Under the pieces are notes generated by a model, which made no database searches, had not been told where the DNA came from, and saw only the letters and a list, made by a program, of their open reading frames with translations. Position numbers and translations under genes: made by a program. 64,000 nt of DNA from Anaerocolumna aminovalerica (lineage in GTDB: Bacteria; Bacillota; Clostridia; Lachnospirales; Lachnospiraceae), in the NCBI RefSeq assembly GCF_900115365.1, contig NZ_FOWD01000005.1, positions 4,048 through 68,047 of the forward strand, read 5' to 3'. Shown here one piece after another: positions 7,587 through 16,365 of the stretch (the first letter of the stretch is position 1; the number at the start of each line of letters is the position of its first letter).

Positions 7587-8993
7587 ATGACAAAACAATT
7601 AACTAACATATTTTCAGTAAAAAGTATGTTAAAACCGGAGCAAATTGTTGGCTCCATTCCCCAAAGTAAAACTGTTTACAAAAATTTCATTAAGGTTGCA
7701 TGGCCATCTGCCTTAGAAGCTTTATTGGTAGCCTTGGTAAGTTCCGTAGATACTATCATGGTTGGTGGCTTGGGAGATGGCGCTATTGCCGCAGTTGGCA
7801 TAACCAATCAGCCAAAATTCATCTTGTTATCCATGGTCTTTTCATTGAATGTTGGTATTACAGCAATTGTTGCCCGCAGAAAAGGCCAGAAGGACAGAGA
7901 AGGAGCTAATCATACTCTGCGGATTGGTATTATATTAAGTTCTTGTATTTCTCTTATTATGTCTTTGCTGGGATACATATATGCAAAACCCATACTGGAA
8001 TTTGCCGGTGCAGAAGCTTCCTATATGTCCGATGCATTGGATTATCATAGAGTTATTATGGTAAGCATATTCTTTACCGCCTTAAACCTCACCATTAATG
8101 CAGCCCAAAGGGGTAGCGGTAAAACACAAATCTCCATGAGAACAAATGTTGTTGCAAATGTAATTAATATTATATTTAATTACCTGCTGATTAATGGTAA
8201 ATTCGGATTTCCAAGACTGGAAGTAAAAGGTGCTGCTATAGCTACCCTGTTGGGTACCATTGCAGCCTGTCTTATCTCTATATTTACCCTGTTTAGTAAA
8301 GATGCTTTCTTAAGTCTTCGGTATAAAGCCAGCTGGAAGATTACCAATACAATCATCACCCCAATAGTCCGGGTAAGCGGCAGTGCTTTTGTGGAACAGG
8401 TTTTTATGAGAATTGGATTCATGGCTTATTCGGTTATTGTTGCAAGGCTTGGTCAAATGCCATATGCCACCCATCTTATCTGTATGAATATCCTGAATTT
8501 ATCCTTCTGTTTCGGTGATGGATTTGCAATTGCGGCTTCCTCATTAGTAGGACAGAATTTAGGGGCCAACCGTCCGGATTTATCAATAGTTTATGGAAAG
8601 ACAGGTCAACGCCTGGCCTTTATTGTTTCTTCCATTCTTTTTGCAGTCTTTATATTTGGAAGATTCTTTTTAGTTTCCTTATACAGTGATACTCCTGAAG
8701 TACTTGCACTTGGTTCTACTATTTTAATCATTATTGCTTTTACCACCCACTTCCAAACTTCACAGGTTATATTTTCAGGCTGCCTAAGAGGTGCTGGAGA
8801 TACTGTTTTTGTAGCAATTGTTTCATTGATCAGCATTATGATAATTCGCCCAACCCTTACATGGTTTTTAGCTTTTCCTGTGGGCTTAGGATTACAAGGG
8901 GCCTGGATTGCTTTATTTATAGACCAGGCATTTCGGTTTACTGCGAATTTTATTCGTTTCTCCAGAGGAAATTGGACGAAGATTACTTTATAA
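7587..8993 (+). CDS. MATE family multidrug efflux transporter
   Basis: 468 residues from the ATG at 7587, chosen because GAAGG precedes it by about 9 bases; the open frame extends to 7392 but that stretch is non-conserved and overlaps leader sequence. Twelve hydrophobic segments in two halves fit MATE topology; the first helix begins near FIKVAWPSALEALLVALVSSVDTIMVG, a typical MATE start. Such proteins export cationic drugs or metabolites using Na+ or H+ gradients. Substrate unknown. It stands alone after the oppositely oriented tRNA genes. Confidence 0.9.
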   Translation: MTKQLTNIFSVKSMLKPEQIVGSIPQSKTVYKNFIKVAWPSALEALLVALVSSVDTIMVGGLGDGAIAAVGITNQPKFILLSMVFSLNVGITAIVARRKGQKDREGANHTLRIGIILSSCISLIMSLLGYIYAKPILEFAGAEASYMSDALDYHRVIMVSIFFTALNLTINAAQRGSGKTQISMRTNVVANVINIIFNYLLINGKFGFPRLEVKGAAIATLLGTIAACLISIFTLFSKDAFLSLRYKASWKITNTIITPIVRVSGSAFVEQVFMRIGFMAYSVIVARLGQMPYATHLICMNILNLSFCFGDGFAIAASSLVGQNLGANRPDLSIVYGKTGQRLAFIVSSILFAVFIFGRFFLVSLYSDTPEVLALGSTILIIIAFTTHFQTSQVIFSGCLRGAGDTVFVAIVSLISIMIIRPTLTWFLAFPVGLGLQGAWIALFIDQAFRFTANFIRFSRGNWTKITL

Positions 8994-9048
8994 AAATGTC
9001 TAAAATTAGTAAATATTATCCTTTTTATTGTTACAATTTCTAAAACAC

Positions 9049-9078
9049 TTGAAATCATACTATTCCCTATGGTATTAT
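9049..9078 (+). promoter_or_regulatory. Promoter of the Rrf2 regulator
   Basis: TTGAAA (9049-9054) and TATTAT (9073-9078), 18-base spacer. Confidence 0.55.
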
Positions 9079-9144
9079 ATTGTATAGAAGTATTACCGGC
9101 GGATAAAATCCTCCGCTGACAACGTAATATATAAGGAGGCTCTT

Positions 9145-9582
9145 ATGAAAATATCAACAAAGGGACGTTATGCACTGCGTTTAATGTTAGATTTAGCTGT
9201 AAACAATACAGGTGAATATATTACTATTAAGAGTATTGCAGCCAGACAAGAAATATCAGATAAGTATTTAGAGCAGATTATTACCCAGCTTAGTAAAGCA
9301 GGTTATGTTAAAAGTACCCGTGGTGCCCAAGGGGGTTACCGATTGGCTATGGCACCGGAAGAATATACAGTGGGAATGATTCTTCGATTAATCGAAGGTA
9401 ACCTTACTCCTGTCAGCTGTCTGGATGATTCTCCAAACCAATGTAACCGTGCCAATCAATGTGCCACCCTTATGGTTTGGGAAAAGCTTAATGATGCAAT
9501 TGATCAGGTAATAGATAATATCACGCTCGCAGATTTGGTGGACCATCATAATAGCTTATTAGGCAATGATTACATTATATAA
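9145..9582 (+). CDS. Rrf2 family (IscR-like) transcriptional regulator
   Basis: 145 residues. The winged HTH covers about 1-75 (KGRYALRLMLDLA... SDKYLEQIITQLSKAGYVKSTRGAQGGYRLA), the Rrf2 signature. Cysteines C92, C100 and C106 resemble the [2Fe-2S] ligands of IscR (C92, C98, C104), though the first spacing is two longer, so cluster binding is plausible but not certain. CymR, the Rrf2 repressor of cysteine metabolism in Bacillus, lacks these residues. The next gene downstream is an O-acetylhomoserine sulfhydrylase, suggesting sulfur or Fe-S control. GGAGG precedes the start. No iscS/iscU is adjacent. Confidence 0.9.
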   Translation: MKISTKGRYALRLMLDLAVNNTGEYITIKSIAARQEISDKYLEQIITQLSKAGYVKSTRGAQGGYRLAMAPEEYTVGMILRLIEGNLTPVSCLDDSPNQCNRANQCATLMVWEKLNDAIDQVIDNITLADLVDHHNSLLGNDYII

Positions 9583-9662
9583 AAACCAATGCCTGTCATG
9601 TAAGCTGAAAGGATGTAAAAATCTTTATAAACATTTGCAGTACTCTCTTTTGAAACAACTAT

Positions 9663-9707
9663 ACACCATTAGATTATTCGTTATCAATCTAATGGTGTTT
9701 TATTTTT
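9663..9707 (+). terminator. Terminator after the Rrf2 gene
   Basis: ACACCATTAGATT (9663-9675) pairs with AATCTAATGGTGT (9686-9698), followed by TTTTATTTTT. Confidence 0.9.
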
Positions 9708-9769
9708 ACTCTTTGTTTCCATTTGGTTTTTTAATATTTGGTTTCTATTTTGGCTTTTTAATTTAATTA

Positions 9770-9798
9770 TTGACTTTTTTATATTTATAGATTATACT
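9770..9798 (+). promoter_or_regulatory. Promoter of metY
   Basis: TTGACT (9770-9775) and TATACT (9793-9798) with a 17-base spacer. A perfect 14-bp palindrome, CAGTATATATACTG, lies at 9839-9852 in the leader and could be an operator. Confidence 0.7.
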
Positions 9799-9877
9799 TC
9801 CTATAATTTACCTAAATCATAGTATTACAATATGAATGCAGTATATATACTGTGTATTTTGAAAGGAGTATTTATTT

Positions 9878-11158
9878 ATGGCGGAAAAAAGAAATCTTAA
9901 GTTCGAAACACTTCAGCTTCATGCCGGTCAGGAAAAACCGGACTCTGCAACAGATGCCCGTTGTGTACCTATTTATCAAACTTCCTCTTATGTTTTTGCA
10001 AATTCAGCTCAGGCAGAAGGCCGTTTTGGTTTAACAGAAGGCGGTAATATCTATACTCGTCTTATGAATCCTACTTCCGATGTGTTTGAGCAAAGAATAG
10101 CCGCATTGGAAGGAGGTATTGCTGCTCTTGCTACTTCCTCCGGGGCAGCAGCCGTTACATATGCAATACAAAATATTGCTCATGCCGGGGATCATATTGT
10201 TTCTGCAAATACAATTTATGGAGGGACTTACAATCTGTTTGCCCATACCTTCACTGATTTTGGGATTACTACTACCTTTGTAAATCCGGATGAAGAAGGA
10301 AGTTTTGAAAGGGCAATACAGCCCAATACAAAAGCTATCTTTATAGAAAGCCTTGGAAATCCCAATTCAAGTATAATTGATATGGAAACAGTTGCAGAAA
10401 TTGCTCATAAAAACAGAATACCACTTATAGTTGATAACACCTTTGCTACTCCATATTTACTTCGTCCTTTTGAACACGGTGCTGACATTGTTGTTCACTC
10501 TGCCACAAAGTTCATAGGGGGACATGGCACCTCAATCGGTGGGGTTATTATTGATTCCGGTAAATTTGACTGGGCTGCATCCGGTAAATTCCCATCTCTC
10601 ACAGAACCTAATCCAAGTTATCACGGTATTAGTTTTACAGAAGCATTAGGTGCAGCCGCTTATATTGTAAAAATCCGCGTAACGTTAATGAGAGACACCG
10701 GTTCCACTATAAGTCCCTTTAATTCCTTCCTTTTTTTACAGGGATTAGAGACTCTTTCATTACGTGTTGAACGACATGTGGAAAATGCTCTAAAAGTCGT
10801 AGAGTATTTAAACAATCATCCTCAGGTAGAAAAAGTGAATCATCCATCTCTACCGGATAATCCATACCACCAGTTATATAACCGGTATTTCCCTAAAGGG
10901 GGTGGTTCTATTTTCACCTTTGAAATCAAGGGCGGTGCTAAGGAGGCAAAAGAATTCATCGATAAACTGGAGATATTCTCTTTACTGGCTAATGTAGCGG
11001 ATGTTAAGTCTTTAGTCATTCATCCTGCAAGTACTACACATTCTCAAATGTCAGAAGAAGAATTATTTACTTCTGGAATCAAACCCAATACTATCCGTCT
11101 TTCTATCGGTACGGAACATATTGATGATATTATCAATGATCTGAATCAAGCTTTTTAG
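9878..11158 (+). CDS. metY: O-acetylhomoserine (thiol)-lyase, PLP-dependent
   Basis: 426 residues, Cys/Met metabolism PLP family. PLP-binding features: SSGAAAVTYAI (phosphate contacts), D in LIVDNTFATPYL, and Schiff-base K211 in HSATKFIGGHG. The longer length (about 425 rather than 380) and start KRNLKFETLQLHAGQE are typical of O-acetylhomoserine sulfhydrylases rather than cystathionine gamma-synthases. It makes homocysteine from O-acetylhomoserine and sulfide. GGAG precedes the ATG. The preceding Rrf2 regulator may control it. Confidence 0.92.
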   Translation: MAEKRNLKFETLQLHAGQEKPDSATDARCVPIYQTSSYVFANSAQAEGRFGLTEGGNIYTRLMNPTSDVFEQRIAALEGGIAALATSSGAAAVTYAIQNIAHAGDHIVSANTIYGGTYNLFAHTFTDFGITTTFVNPDEEGSFERAIQPNTKAIFIESLGNPNSSIIDMETVAEIAHKNRIPLIVDNTFATPYLLRPFEHGADIVVHSATKFIGGHGTSIGGVIIDSGKFDWAASGKFPSLTEPNPSYHGISFTEALGAAAYIVKIRVTLMRDTGSTISPFNSFLFLQGLETLSLRVERHVENALKVVEYLNNHPQVEKVNHPSLPDNPYHQLYNRYFPKGGGSIFTFEIKGGAKEAKEFIDKLEIFSLLANVADVKSLVIHPASTTHSQMSEEELFTSGIKPNTIRLSIGTEHIDDIINDLNQAF

Positions 11159-11202
11159 AAAAAATAGATATATTTCAGACATTCAACACTTTAAATAATG
11201 TT

Positions 11203-11302
11203 ATAAGGGCTGCTGCAAAATGAATTTTTCTTTACGGATATAAAATCGCCTAATCCTTATATCCGGTATCTCCATTACTTTTTGCAACAGCCCTTATTTT
11301 AT
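11203..11302. terminator. Bidirectional terminator or repeat element
   Basis: Outer arms AAGGGCTGCTGCAAAA (from 11205) and TTTTGCAACAGCCCTT (ending 11295) enclose an inner hairpin CGGATATA/TATATCCG. It lies between convergent metY and the lipoprotein gene, overlapping the latter's stop, and carries A- and T-runs on either side. The long composite structure may be a small dispersed repeat. Confidence 0.65.
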
Positions 11303-12030
11303 TTGATTTCTACAAAATCGTCACTTAAACTATCAAATTGAAACATTGCGCTTCCATCTACAGCTACATAATACACACCCATATTTACTCTTTTATTGTC
11401 TTTTACTTCAGCAAATGCATTAATTCCATAGCATTCAACTCCATTTACCATGGTTGTCCAATCATCATAAATAATGGTATATTGGGATAAAGCCACCGGT
11501 AGATTAAGTATTTCTGCAGGAACTTCACTTAATTTGGCAAGAGCATCTTCCTTGGTAAATTTTTGATTTGTCTCATCAGGAGCCTTAGTTGGCTGGGCGA
11601 ATAAAGGATGTTCATCAAAAGGATTTACCGTTCCATCCTTATAATAACAAAATATCTCACCCTTTACTTTATCAACAATAACATCTGGATCTATAACGGC
11701 TGAACTATCACTTATCTGGAATTTATAATATTGCTTCCCTTCTACCATTAAGTTATCCTCCAATAATTCAATGGTATAACCCCGCTCACCGATTATATTT
11801 TGGATATTCTTAATGGCGTCTGCTTCACTAATATAATCCGGTTCTTCCGGTGTAGGCGTAATAGTTGGTGTTACAGTTGGTGTGGGGGTAAGGGTTGGTG
11901 TAGGTGTAGGACTGGGTGTGTTCGTTAACTCCCCTGTATTATCCCCTTCTCTCTTCCTTCCGCATGCTGCCAAAGCAACACAAGCTGTTATTATACATAT
12001 AAATAATATCGTATATTTTCTTTTCTTCAT
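11299..12030 (-). CDS. Putative lipoprotein with Thr/Pro linker
   Basis: 243 residues from the ATG at 12030, which has GGAG 8 bases upstream. A type II signal peptide is clear: KKRKY, hydrophobic core, then lipobox LAAC with the cysteine as future N-terminus. A (TP)n-type linker (about 33-63) tethers two similar halves, each starting with an EDA-type helix (SEADAIKNIQNIIGE and TKEDALAKLSEVP) and resembling PepSY-like folds. It is probably anchored outside the membrane. No specific function is recognisable. Confidence 0.7.
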   Translation of the reverse strand: MKKRKYTILFICIITACVALAACGRKREGDNTGELTNTPSPTPTPTLTPTPTVTPTITPTPEEPDYISEADAIKNIQNIIGERGYTIELLEDNLMVEGKQYYKFQISDSSAVIDPDVIVDKVKGEIFCYYKDGTVNPFDEHPLFAQPTKAPDETNQKFTKEDALAKLSEVPAEILNLPVALSQYTIIYDDWTTMVNGVECYGINAFAEVKDNKRVNMGVYYVAVDGSAMFQFDSLSDDFVEIK

Positions 12031-12205
12031 ATGAATCACTCCATTCTCTATGTTACCAGTAGAATCTTACATAATCGAGAGCCAGACTTCCAACCTATTC
12101 ATAGGGCATACAAACTGATTAGATTTAACACCATTATATATGAATATAATAAGTTAGACAAGGATTATTTCCCAATAAGAAATCCGCTGTAATAATACGT
12201 TTCCA

Positions 12206-13213
12206 CTATTTTGATGATATATGATTAATATTTTTAATAAGGACAGAAATAGTTCCATCCGGATTATTAATGAATTCAACACTGTTATCGTTGTATTGCT
12301 CCATAGGTATATTAATCTCAATTCCTGTATCTGTTTTTAAAAATTGTTTTTCAAACTTTTTAGTGGTTTGTTTATTCTGAGGTTTCACTTCTTCTGTATG
12401 CAAATTGTACTTTTCTAATTTCTCTGTAAATTCTTCTTTTAATTCTATCTGATCCTGAAAGAGTTTCTCACTGATACTTTCCACGTTAATAGATCCCTGA
12501 TCCACGTATTCCTGATAAATGGCAGCTTTGGTTTCCATCTGTCTGTCTAAATCTTCCTCAAAATACTTTTGATTGATTTGGTCTACCGCTTTGGTAATAA
12601 TATTTAGTTTAGCCTTTTGGGATAATTTAGTTTGACATTGCAAAAAAACTTGGGATAAATAATTGGTTTTCACTCCATTCACTTCATATTTCTTTTCCAC
12701 CAACTGAATGGAATAATCACTTAGATTAATTAGAACTGCTTCCGTCAGTTTTGCAGATTCATTTGGCAGGGTCACCTTTTGTTTAATAATATCGTTATAG
12801 TTACCACTTTCCACTGTTTGGGCATAATGAATATAGGTTTCTTTGTAATTCATTTTTAGCAGAGCTAAATGGATGGTACTATTGACCTGATAAGTTACAA
12901 CCAATAAATCCGCAGGGGTTATATCTATATTTTGATTCATAATGGTGTATAAGTATTGTGCAATTTCCTGGCTGATTGGTATCAAGTTATCTTCTGAAAA
13001 ATTCTCAATACATTTATATACATAGGACTCTTCTTTATTAAAATTACAGTTTTTCATATCATCGCTGACAGCAATCCGGTAAATATGGCCTCGTAAAAAT
13101 TCATTTAAATCCGGGCCCATTTCCAGTAAATAATCGGACAATACCGGCATTCCTAAAGTAGAATCCAATATATGTACGATAGCATTTCGAATTATAATTT
13201 CATCACGTTCCAT
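12206..13213 (-). CDS. Nucleoid-associated protein, NdpA/YejK (37-kDa) family
   Basis: 335 residues. The N-terminus MERDEIIIRNAIVHILDSTLGMPVLSD matches the start of NA37 family proteins, and the family features continue (LLVVTYQ near 105; a basic helical C-terminal third). YejK of E. coli binds the nucleoid and interacts with topoisomerases; in Firmicutes the role is unknown. Downstream of the HAD gene by about 70 bases on the same strand. Family call is good, function is inferred. Confidence 0.75.
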   Translation of the reverse strand: MERDEIIIRNAIVHILDSTLGMPVLSDYLLEMGPDLNEFLRGHIYRIAVSDDMKNCNFNKEESYVYKCIENFSEDNLIPISQEIAQYLYTIMNQNIDITPADLLVVTYQVNSTIHLALLKMNYKETYIHYAQTVESGNYNDIIKQKVTLPNESAKLTEAVLINLSDYSIQLVEKKYEVNGVKTNYLSQVFLQCQTKLSQKAKLNIITKAVDQINQKYFEEDLDRQMETKAAIYQEYVDQGSINVESISEKLFQDQIELKEEFTEKLEKYNLHTEEVKPQNKQTTKKFEKQFLKTDTGIEINIPMEQYNDNSVEFINNPDGTISVLIKNINHISSK

Positions 13214-13285
13214 TTTTGACTTATTCCTTCCCTGGTCTAAATATTTAAGACATTATGTTATTTTAAATGAAATCTTTCTTTCTGT

Positions 13286-13891
13286 CTAGATATTAACACC
13301 AAGGGCTTTTAATTCTTCCACTGCTTTATCAAACTCTGTAAAATGAATGGTATGGAATCCAAAGGTTTTTGCCCCCTCAAGATTTGCCAGGGAATCATCA
13401 AGGAAAACCGCTTCCTTGGGATCAAATTGATATTTATCAATAAGCGCCCTGTATATCTCGGGTTCCGGCTTAATGTGATTTACTTCATAAGAAATTACTC
13501 CCCCATCTACATAGGGTATGAATTTAAAATGTGATCTGGCATAGGCAAAATTGGTCTTTCCATAATTGGATAACAGATATACATTATAACCATTTGCCTT
13601 AAGTTTTTTTACAAAGTCTGCAGAATAATCATATTCCATCACAAGCTTTTCAGGGCTTCCTTTTAATTTTCTGATTTCCTCAGCAACACCTGGATCATTG
13701 GCAATAAATGCGGCGATAAGTTCCTCATCACTTAAGATCCCTCTATCCTCTTCACCCCACTCTTTACTTAATACCGTCGCTTTACTTACCCTTTTTATAG
13801 TTTCCTCATCATACCCGCAATCTGTTAAGTATTCTTTCCAACGAAAATGTGCCATAACTTGTCCAATATCTAAAATAATTGTATTTATCAT
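13286..13891 (-). CDS. HAD superfamily IA phosphatase (YihX-like)
   Basis: 201 residues. HAD motif I is ILDIGQVMA (nucleophile D8), motif II LSNYGK, and the C-terminal acidic motif FLDDSLANLEGA. Replacement of the second motif I aspartate by Gly is typical of the epoxide-hydrolase N-domain/YihX branch, whose members hydrolyse phosphate monoesters such as glucose 1-phosphate. The helical cap lies at about 15-85. Substrate not determinable. GGAG precedes the start by 9 bases. Confidence 0.85.
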   Translation of the reverse strand: MINTIILDIGQVMAHFRWKEYLTDCGYDEETIKRVSKATVLSKEWGEEDRGILSDEELIAAFIANDPGVAEEIRKLKGSPEKLVMEYDYSADFVKKLKANGYNVYLLSNYGKTNFAYARSHFKFIPYVDGGVISYEVNHIKPEPEIYRALIDKYQFDPKEAVFLDDSLANLEGAKTFGFHTIHFTEFDKAVEELKALGVNI

Positions 13892-13980
13892 TAATAAATG
13901 CTCCTTTCATAGGTTGAAATTATAAAATTCTTACAACCTTCAAACATAATTTCGCTTTACTAGATCCTTAATAAAATAAT

Positions 13981-14084
13981 AAACTGCCATTCTGAGAGTT
14001 CAAATTCAGCTTTGCTGAATTCTCCCGAACAATCTCACATTCTCAGTGAAATTCTTCGCCTAAACGGCTCAAAATGACAGTTTT
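13981..14084. repeat. Degenerate CATTCTGAG-type inverted repeat
   Basis: Begins AAACTGCCATTCTGAG and ends CTCAAAATGACAGTTTT, so its ends are imperfect inverted copies. Inside are GAATTC..GAATTC-like and ACAATCTCACATTCTCAG segments. It resembles the dispersed TGTCATTCTGAGC repeats seen in many Clostridia. It may end sleB-like transcription. See also 58396-58512. Confidence 0.55.
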
Positions 14085-14101
14085 ACAACAACCTATTATA
14101 C

Positions 14102-14884
14102 TTATTTAAATTGATGATTTCCTATTGTAAGAGTATGACCCTTTAATCTTCCGCTGAAAAATAAATACTTACTAAAATCTTTTTCCTTACCATCTAAGGT
14201 AATGGTTGTTTTTCCGCTTAATACTTCTTTAGCAGCCTGTATGCATTCTTTTTCATCTTCTGATGTAAATCTGCCCTTATCGTATTGATCTAACGCTCTA
14301 TCCAGTGAACCATTTCTTACAGGGCTGAATTGATAGCTTTGATATACAACTCCCTTAACTGTATCAGGAAATGAACCAGATTTTACACGATTCATAATTA
14401 CAATACCAACTGCTACTTTTCCTTTATAGGATTCACTTCCTGCTTCGCAATATATGATAGCGGATAATAATCTAAGATCTGCTTCAGAATATTTTTTCTT
14501 TTTCTCTTCTTTTTTCTCCGCCTTTTTTTCTTTTGCTTTAACTTCTGCTTTTTTATCAGAATCTTCTGCTTTGGCTTTTTTTACTTCCTTAGCTTCTTTG
14601 TCTTCTGATTTTTTTTCTATATTATTTGTTTCTTTATTATCTTCTTCTGTTTGTTCCTGAGCAGCCTCTTCTGTTTTTGATGCATCTTCTTCTGTTACGG
14701 GTGCAACAACATTTGCTGCTTCAATTACTTTTGCTGCTTCTGTTGTATCTATTACCTCTGTCTCAGTCGCTTCTACTTGTTCTGTATTAACGGTTACTTC
14801 TTCTGTTGCATATGTGCTGATACTAGGAAATGCACATAATAAAATTCCTACACCCATACACAATACTAACTTTCTGAATCTCAT
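14102..14884 (-). CDS. Secreted SleB-like cell wall hydrolase
   Basis: 260 residues. A signal peptide (MRFRKLVLCMGVGILLCAFPSISTYA) is followed by a Glu/Lys/Thr-rich low-complexity linker (about 30-132, with a KKAEKKEEKKKK core), then a Hydrolase_2 (SleB) domain: LLSAIIYCEAGSESYKGKVAVG with the catalytic Glu, VMNRVKSGSFPDTVKGVVYQ and the QFSPVRNGSLD segment. SleB domains are lytic transglycosylases acting on cortex or cell-wall peptidoglycan. The linker probably spans or binds wall. A vegetative role is as likely as a spore one. Confidence 0.88.
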   Translation of the reverse strand: MRFRKLVLCMGVGILLCAFPSISTYATEEVTVNTEQVEATETEVIDTTEAAKVIEAANVVAPVTEEDASKTEEAAQEQTEEDNKETNNIEKKSEDKEAKEVKKAKAEDSDKKAEVKAKEKKAEKKEEKKKKYSEADLRLLSAIIYCEAGSESYKGKVAVGIVIMNRVKSGSFPDTVKGVVYQSYQFSPVRNGSLDRALDQYDKGRFTSEDEKECIQAAKEVLSGKTTITLDGKEKDFSKYLFFSGRLKGHTLTIGNHQFK

Positions 14885-15124
14885 ATTAATCTCCTTTTAA
14901 AGCCTGATAAAGATAGTCATATCCTAAAATTATATTTCATATAATTAATAATTTAGGATAAAATATTTAAATCAAGTAATAATTATTTAATAATTATGTA
15001 ATAATTATAACACCTTTTTGTAAAAAATCAAGTTATTTTTGGTATTTTAATTTTTTGGCGCTAGTATTGCATAAATACTGTGTTTGTATAATTATGTGTC
15101 AACCTCTTCAAGAACATGAAAACA

Positions 15125-15165
15125 TAAAAATGGCGAAGAATCATTTATTCAAAATTCTTCGCCAT
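15125..15165 (-). terminator. Terminator of the rhamnose operon
   Basis: ATGGCGAAGAAT (15130-15141) pairs with ATTCTTCGCCAT (15154-15165), with TTTTTATGTTTT following on the minus strand. The rest of 14885-15215 is AT-rich with no gene that I can support. Confidence 0.85.
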
Positions 15166-15215
15166 ATTTTCGTTTATAAAATTATTACCTGCATACATTT
15201 ATTTGGGATTTTTAG

Positions 15216-16289
15216 CTACTTATACATTTCTGCATAGTACTTTTGATAATCTCCGCTTGTTACATGAGCCATCCATTCTTGATTCTCAAGATACCATTGT
15301 ATAGTTAAGCGGATACCTTCTGCAAACATTGTTTCCGGTTCCCAGCCAATTTCAGCTTTTATTTTGTCAGGAGCAATGGCATATCGTCTGTCATGGCCTT
15401 TACGGTCTTCTACATACTGAATCAGATTCTGATTCAGATGTTCCCTACGGGAATCATTCTCCGGTAAAAGTTCAGACAATGTTTGAATAATCAAATGAAC
15501 AATCTCAATATTCTGCTTTTCATTATGTCCGCCTACATTATAGACTTCACCTGGTTTTCCTTGTTCCATTACCATATCAATTGCCTTAGCATGGTCTTTC
15601 ACATATAACCAATCCCTTACATTTTTACCGTCACCATAGACAGGAAGTTTCTTTCCAAGCAATGCATTGTTAATTATTAAAGGAATTAATTTTTCAGGAA
15701 ATTGATAAGCCCCATAATTGTTACTGCATCTCGTTATATTAGCAGGAAAATGGAATGTGTCTATGTAAGACTTTACCAGCATATCTGCAGATGCTTTGCT
15801 TGCGGAATAAGGACTGTGGGGATCTAGTGGTGTTGTCTCATAAAAATACCCGCCTTCATCATCCAGAGAACCATATACTTCATCTGTGGAAACCTGAAGA
15901 TATTTTTTATCTTCCTTATATCCCTCTTCTGTTTCCCAGGCACATTTAGCTGCATCTAAAAGATTTAAAGTGCCCATTACATTGGTACTAACAAATACCT
16001 GTGGATTACGTATGCTGCGGTCTACGTGGCTTTCAGCCGCAAAATGAACAACTCTGTCAATATCATACTTTTGAAAGATTTCATGAATAGCATCTTTGTT
16101 ACAAATGTCTTCTTTTATAAATGTATAATTAGATCTGTTCTCTATAGCAGTCAGATTTTCAGGATTTCCTGCATAGGTAAGGCAATCCACATTTATAATG
16201 TGAATGTTATTCTGATATTTTTCAAACATGTAATGAATGTAGTTGGAACCTATAAACCCGGAGCCTCCGGTTACTAAATATGTTTTCAC
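15216..16289 (-). CDS. rfbB: dTDP-glucose 4,6-dehydratase
   Basis: 357 residues, extended SDR family. NAD-binding GGSGFIGSNY (8-17), active-site T in STDEVYG, and catalytic YSASKASAD (YxxxK). Substrate-specific features HVDRSI, RCSNNYG and the RKGHDRRYAI motif mark this activity. Second step of dTDP-L-rhamnose synthesis: dTDP-glucose to the 4-keto-6-deoxy sugar. Last gene of rfbA-rfbC-rfbD-rfbB; all four enzymes are present, so the pathway is complete here. Confidence 0.97.
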   Translation of the reverse strand: MKTYLVTGGSGFIGSNYIHYMFEKYQNNIHIINVDCLTYAGNPENLTAIENRSNYTFIKEDICNKDAIHEIFQKYDIDRVVHFAAESHVDRSIRNPQVFVSTNVMGTLNLLDAAKCAWETEEGYKEDKKYLQVSTDEVYGSLDDEGGYFYETTPLDPHSPYSASKASADMLVKSYIDTFHFPANITRCSNNYGAYQFPEKLIPLIINNALLGKKLPVYGDGKNVRDWLYVKDHAKAIDMVMEQGKPGEVYNVGGHNEKQNIEIVHLIIQTLSELLPENDSRREHLNQNLIQYVEDRKGHDRRYAIAPDKIKAEIGWEPETMFAEGIRLTIQWYLENQEWMAHVTSGDYQKYYAEMYK

Positions 16290-16365
16290 AATTGTCCTCC
16301 TGTTGTTTTATTCTTTATCCAAAAGGTCAAAGGTTACAAGCTTGTAAACTTTCCCTTCCTTTCTA

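Noticed and set aside
11820-11930. GT-rich repeat tract as a possible regulatory repeat
   Set aside because: It encodes the Thr/Pro linker of the lipoprotein, so coding repetition explains it.
14480-14690. Long pyrimidine-biased tract
   Set aside because: Explained by the Lys/Glu-rich linker of the SleB-like protein on the minus strand.
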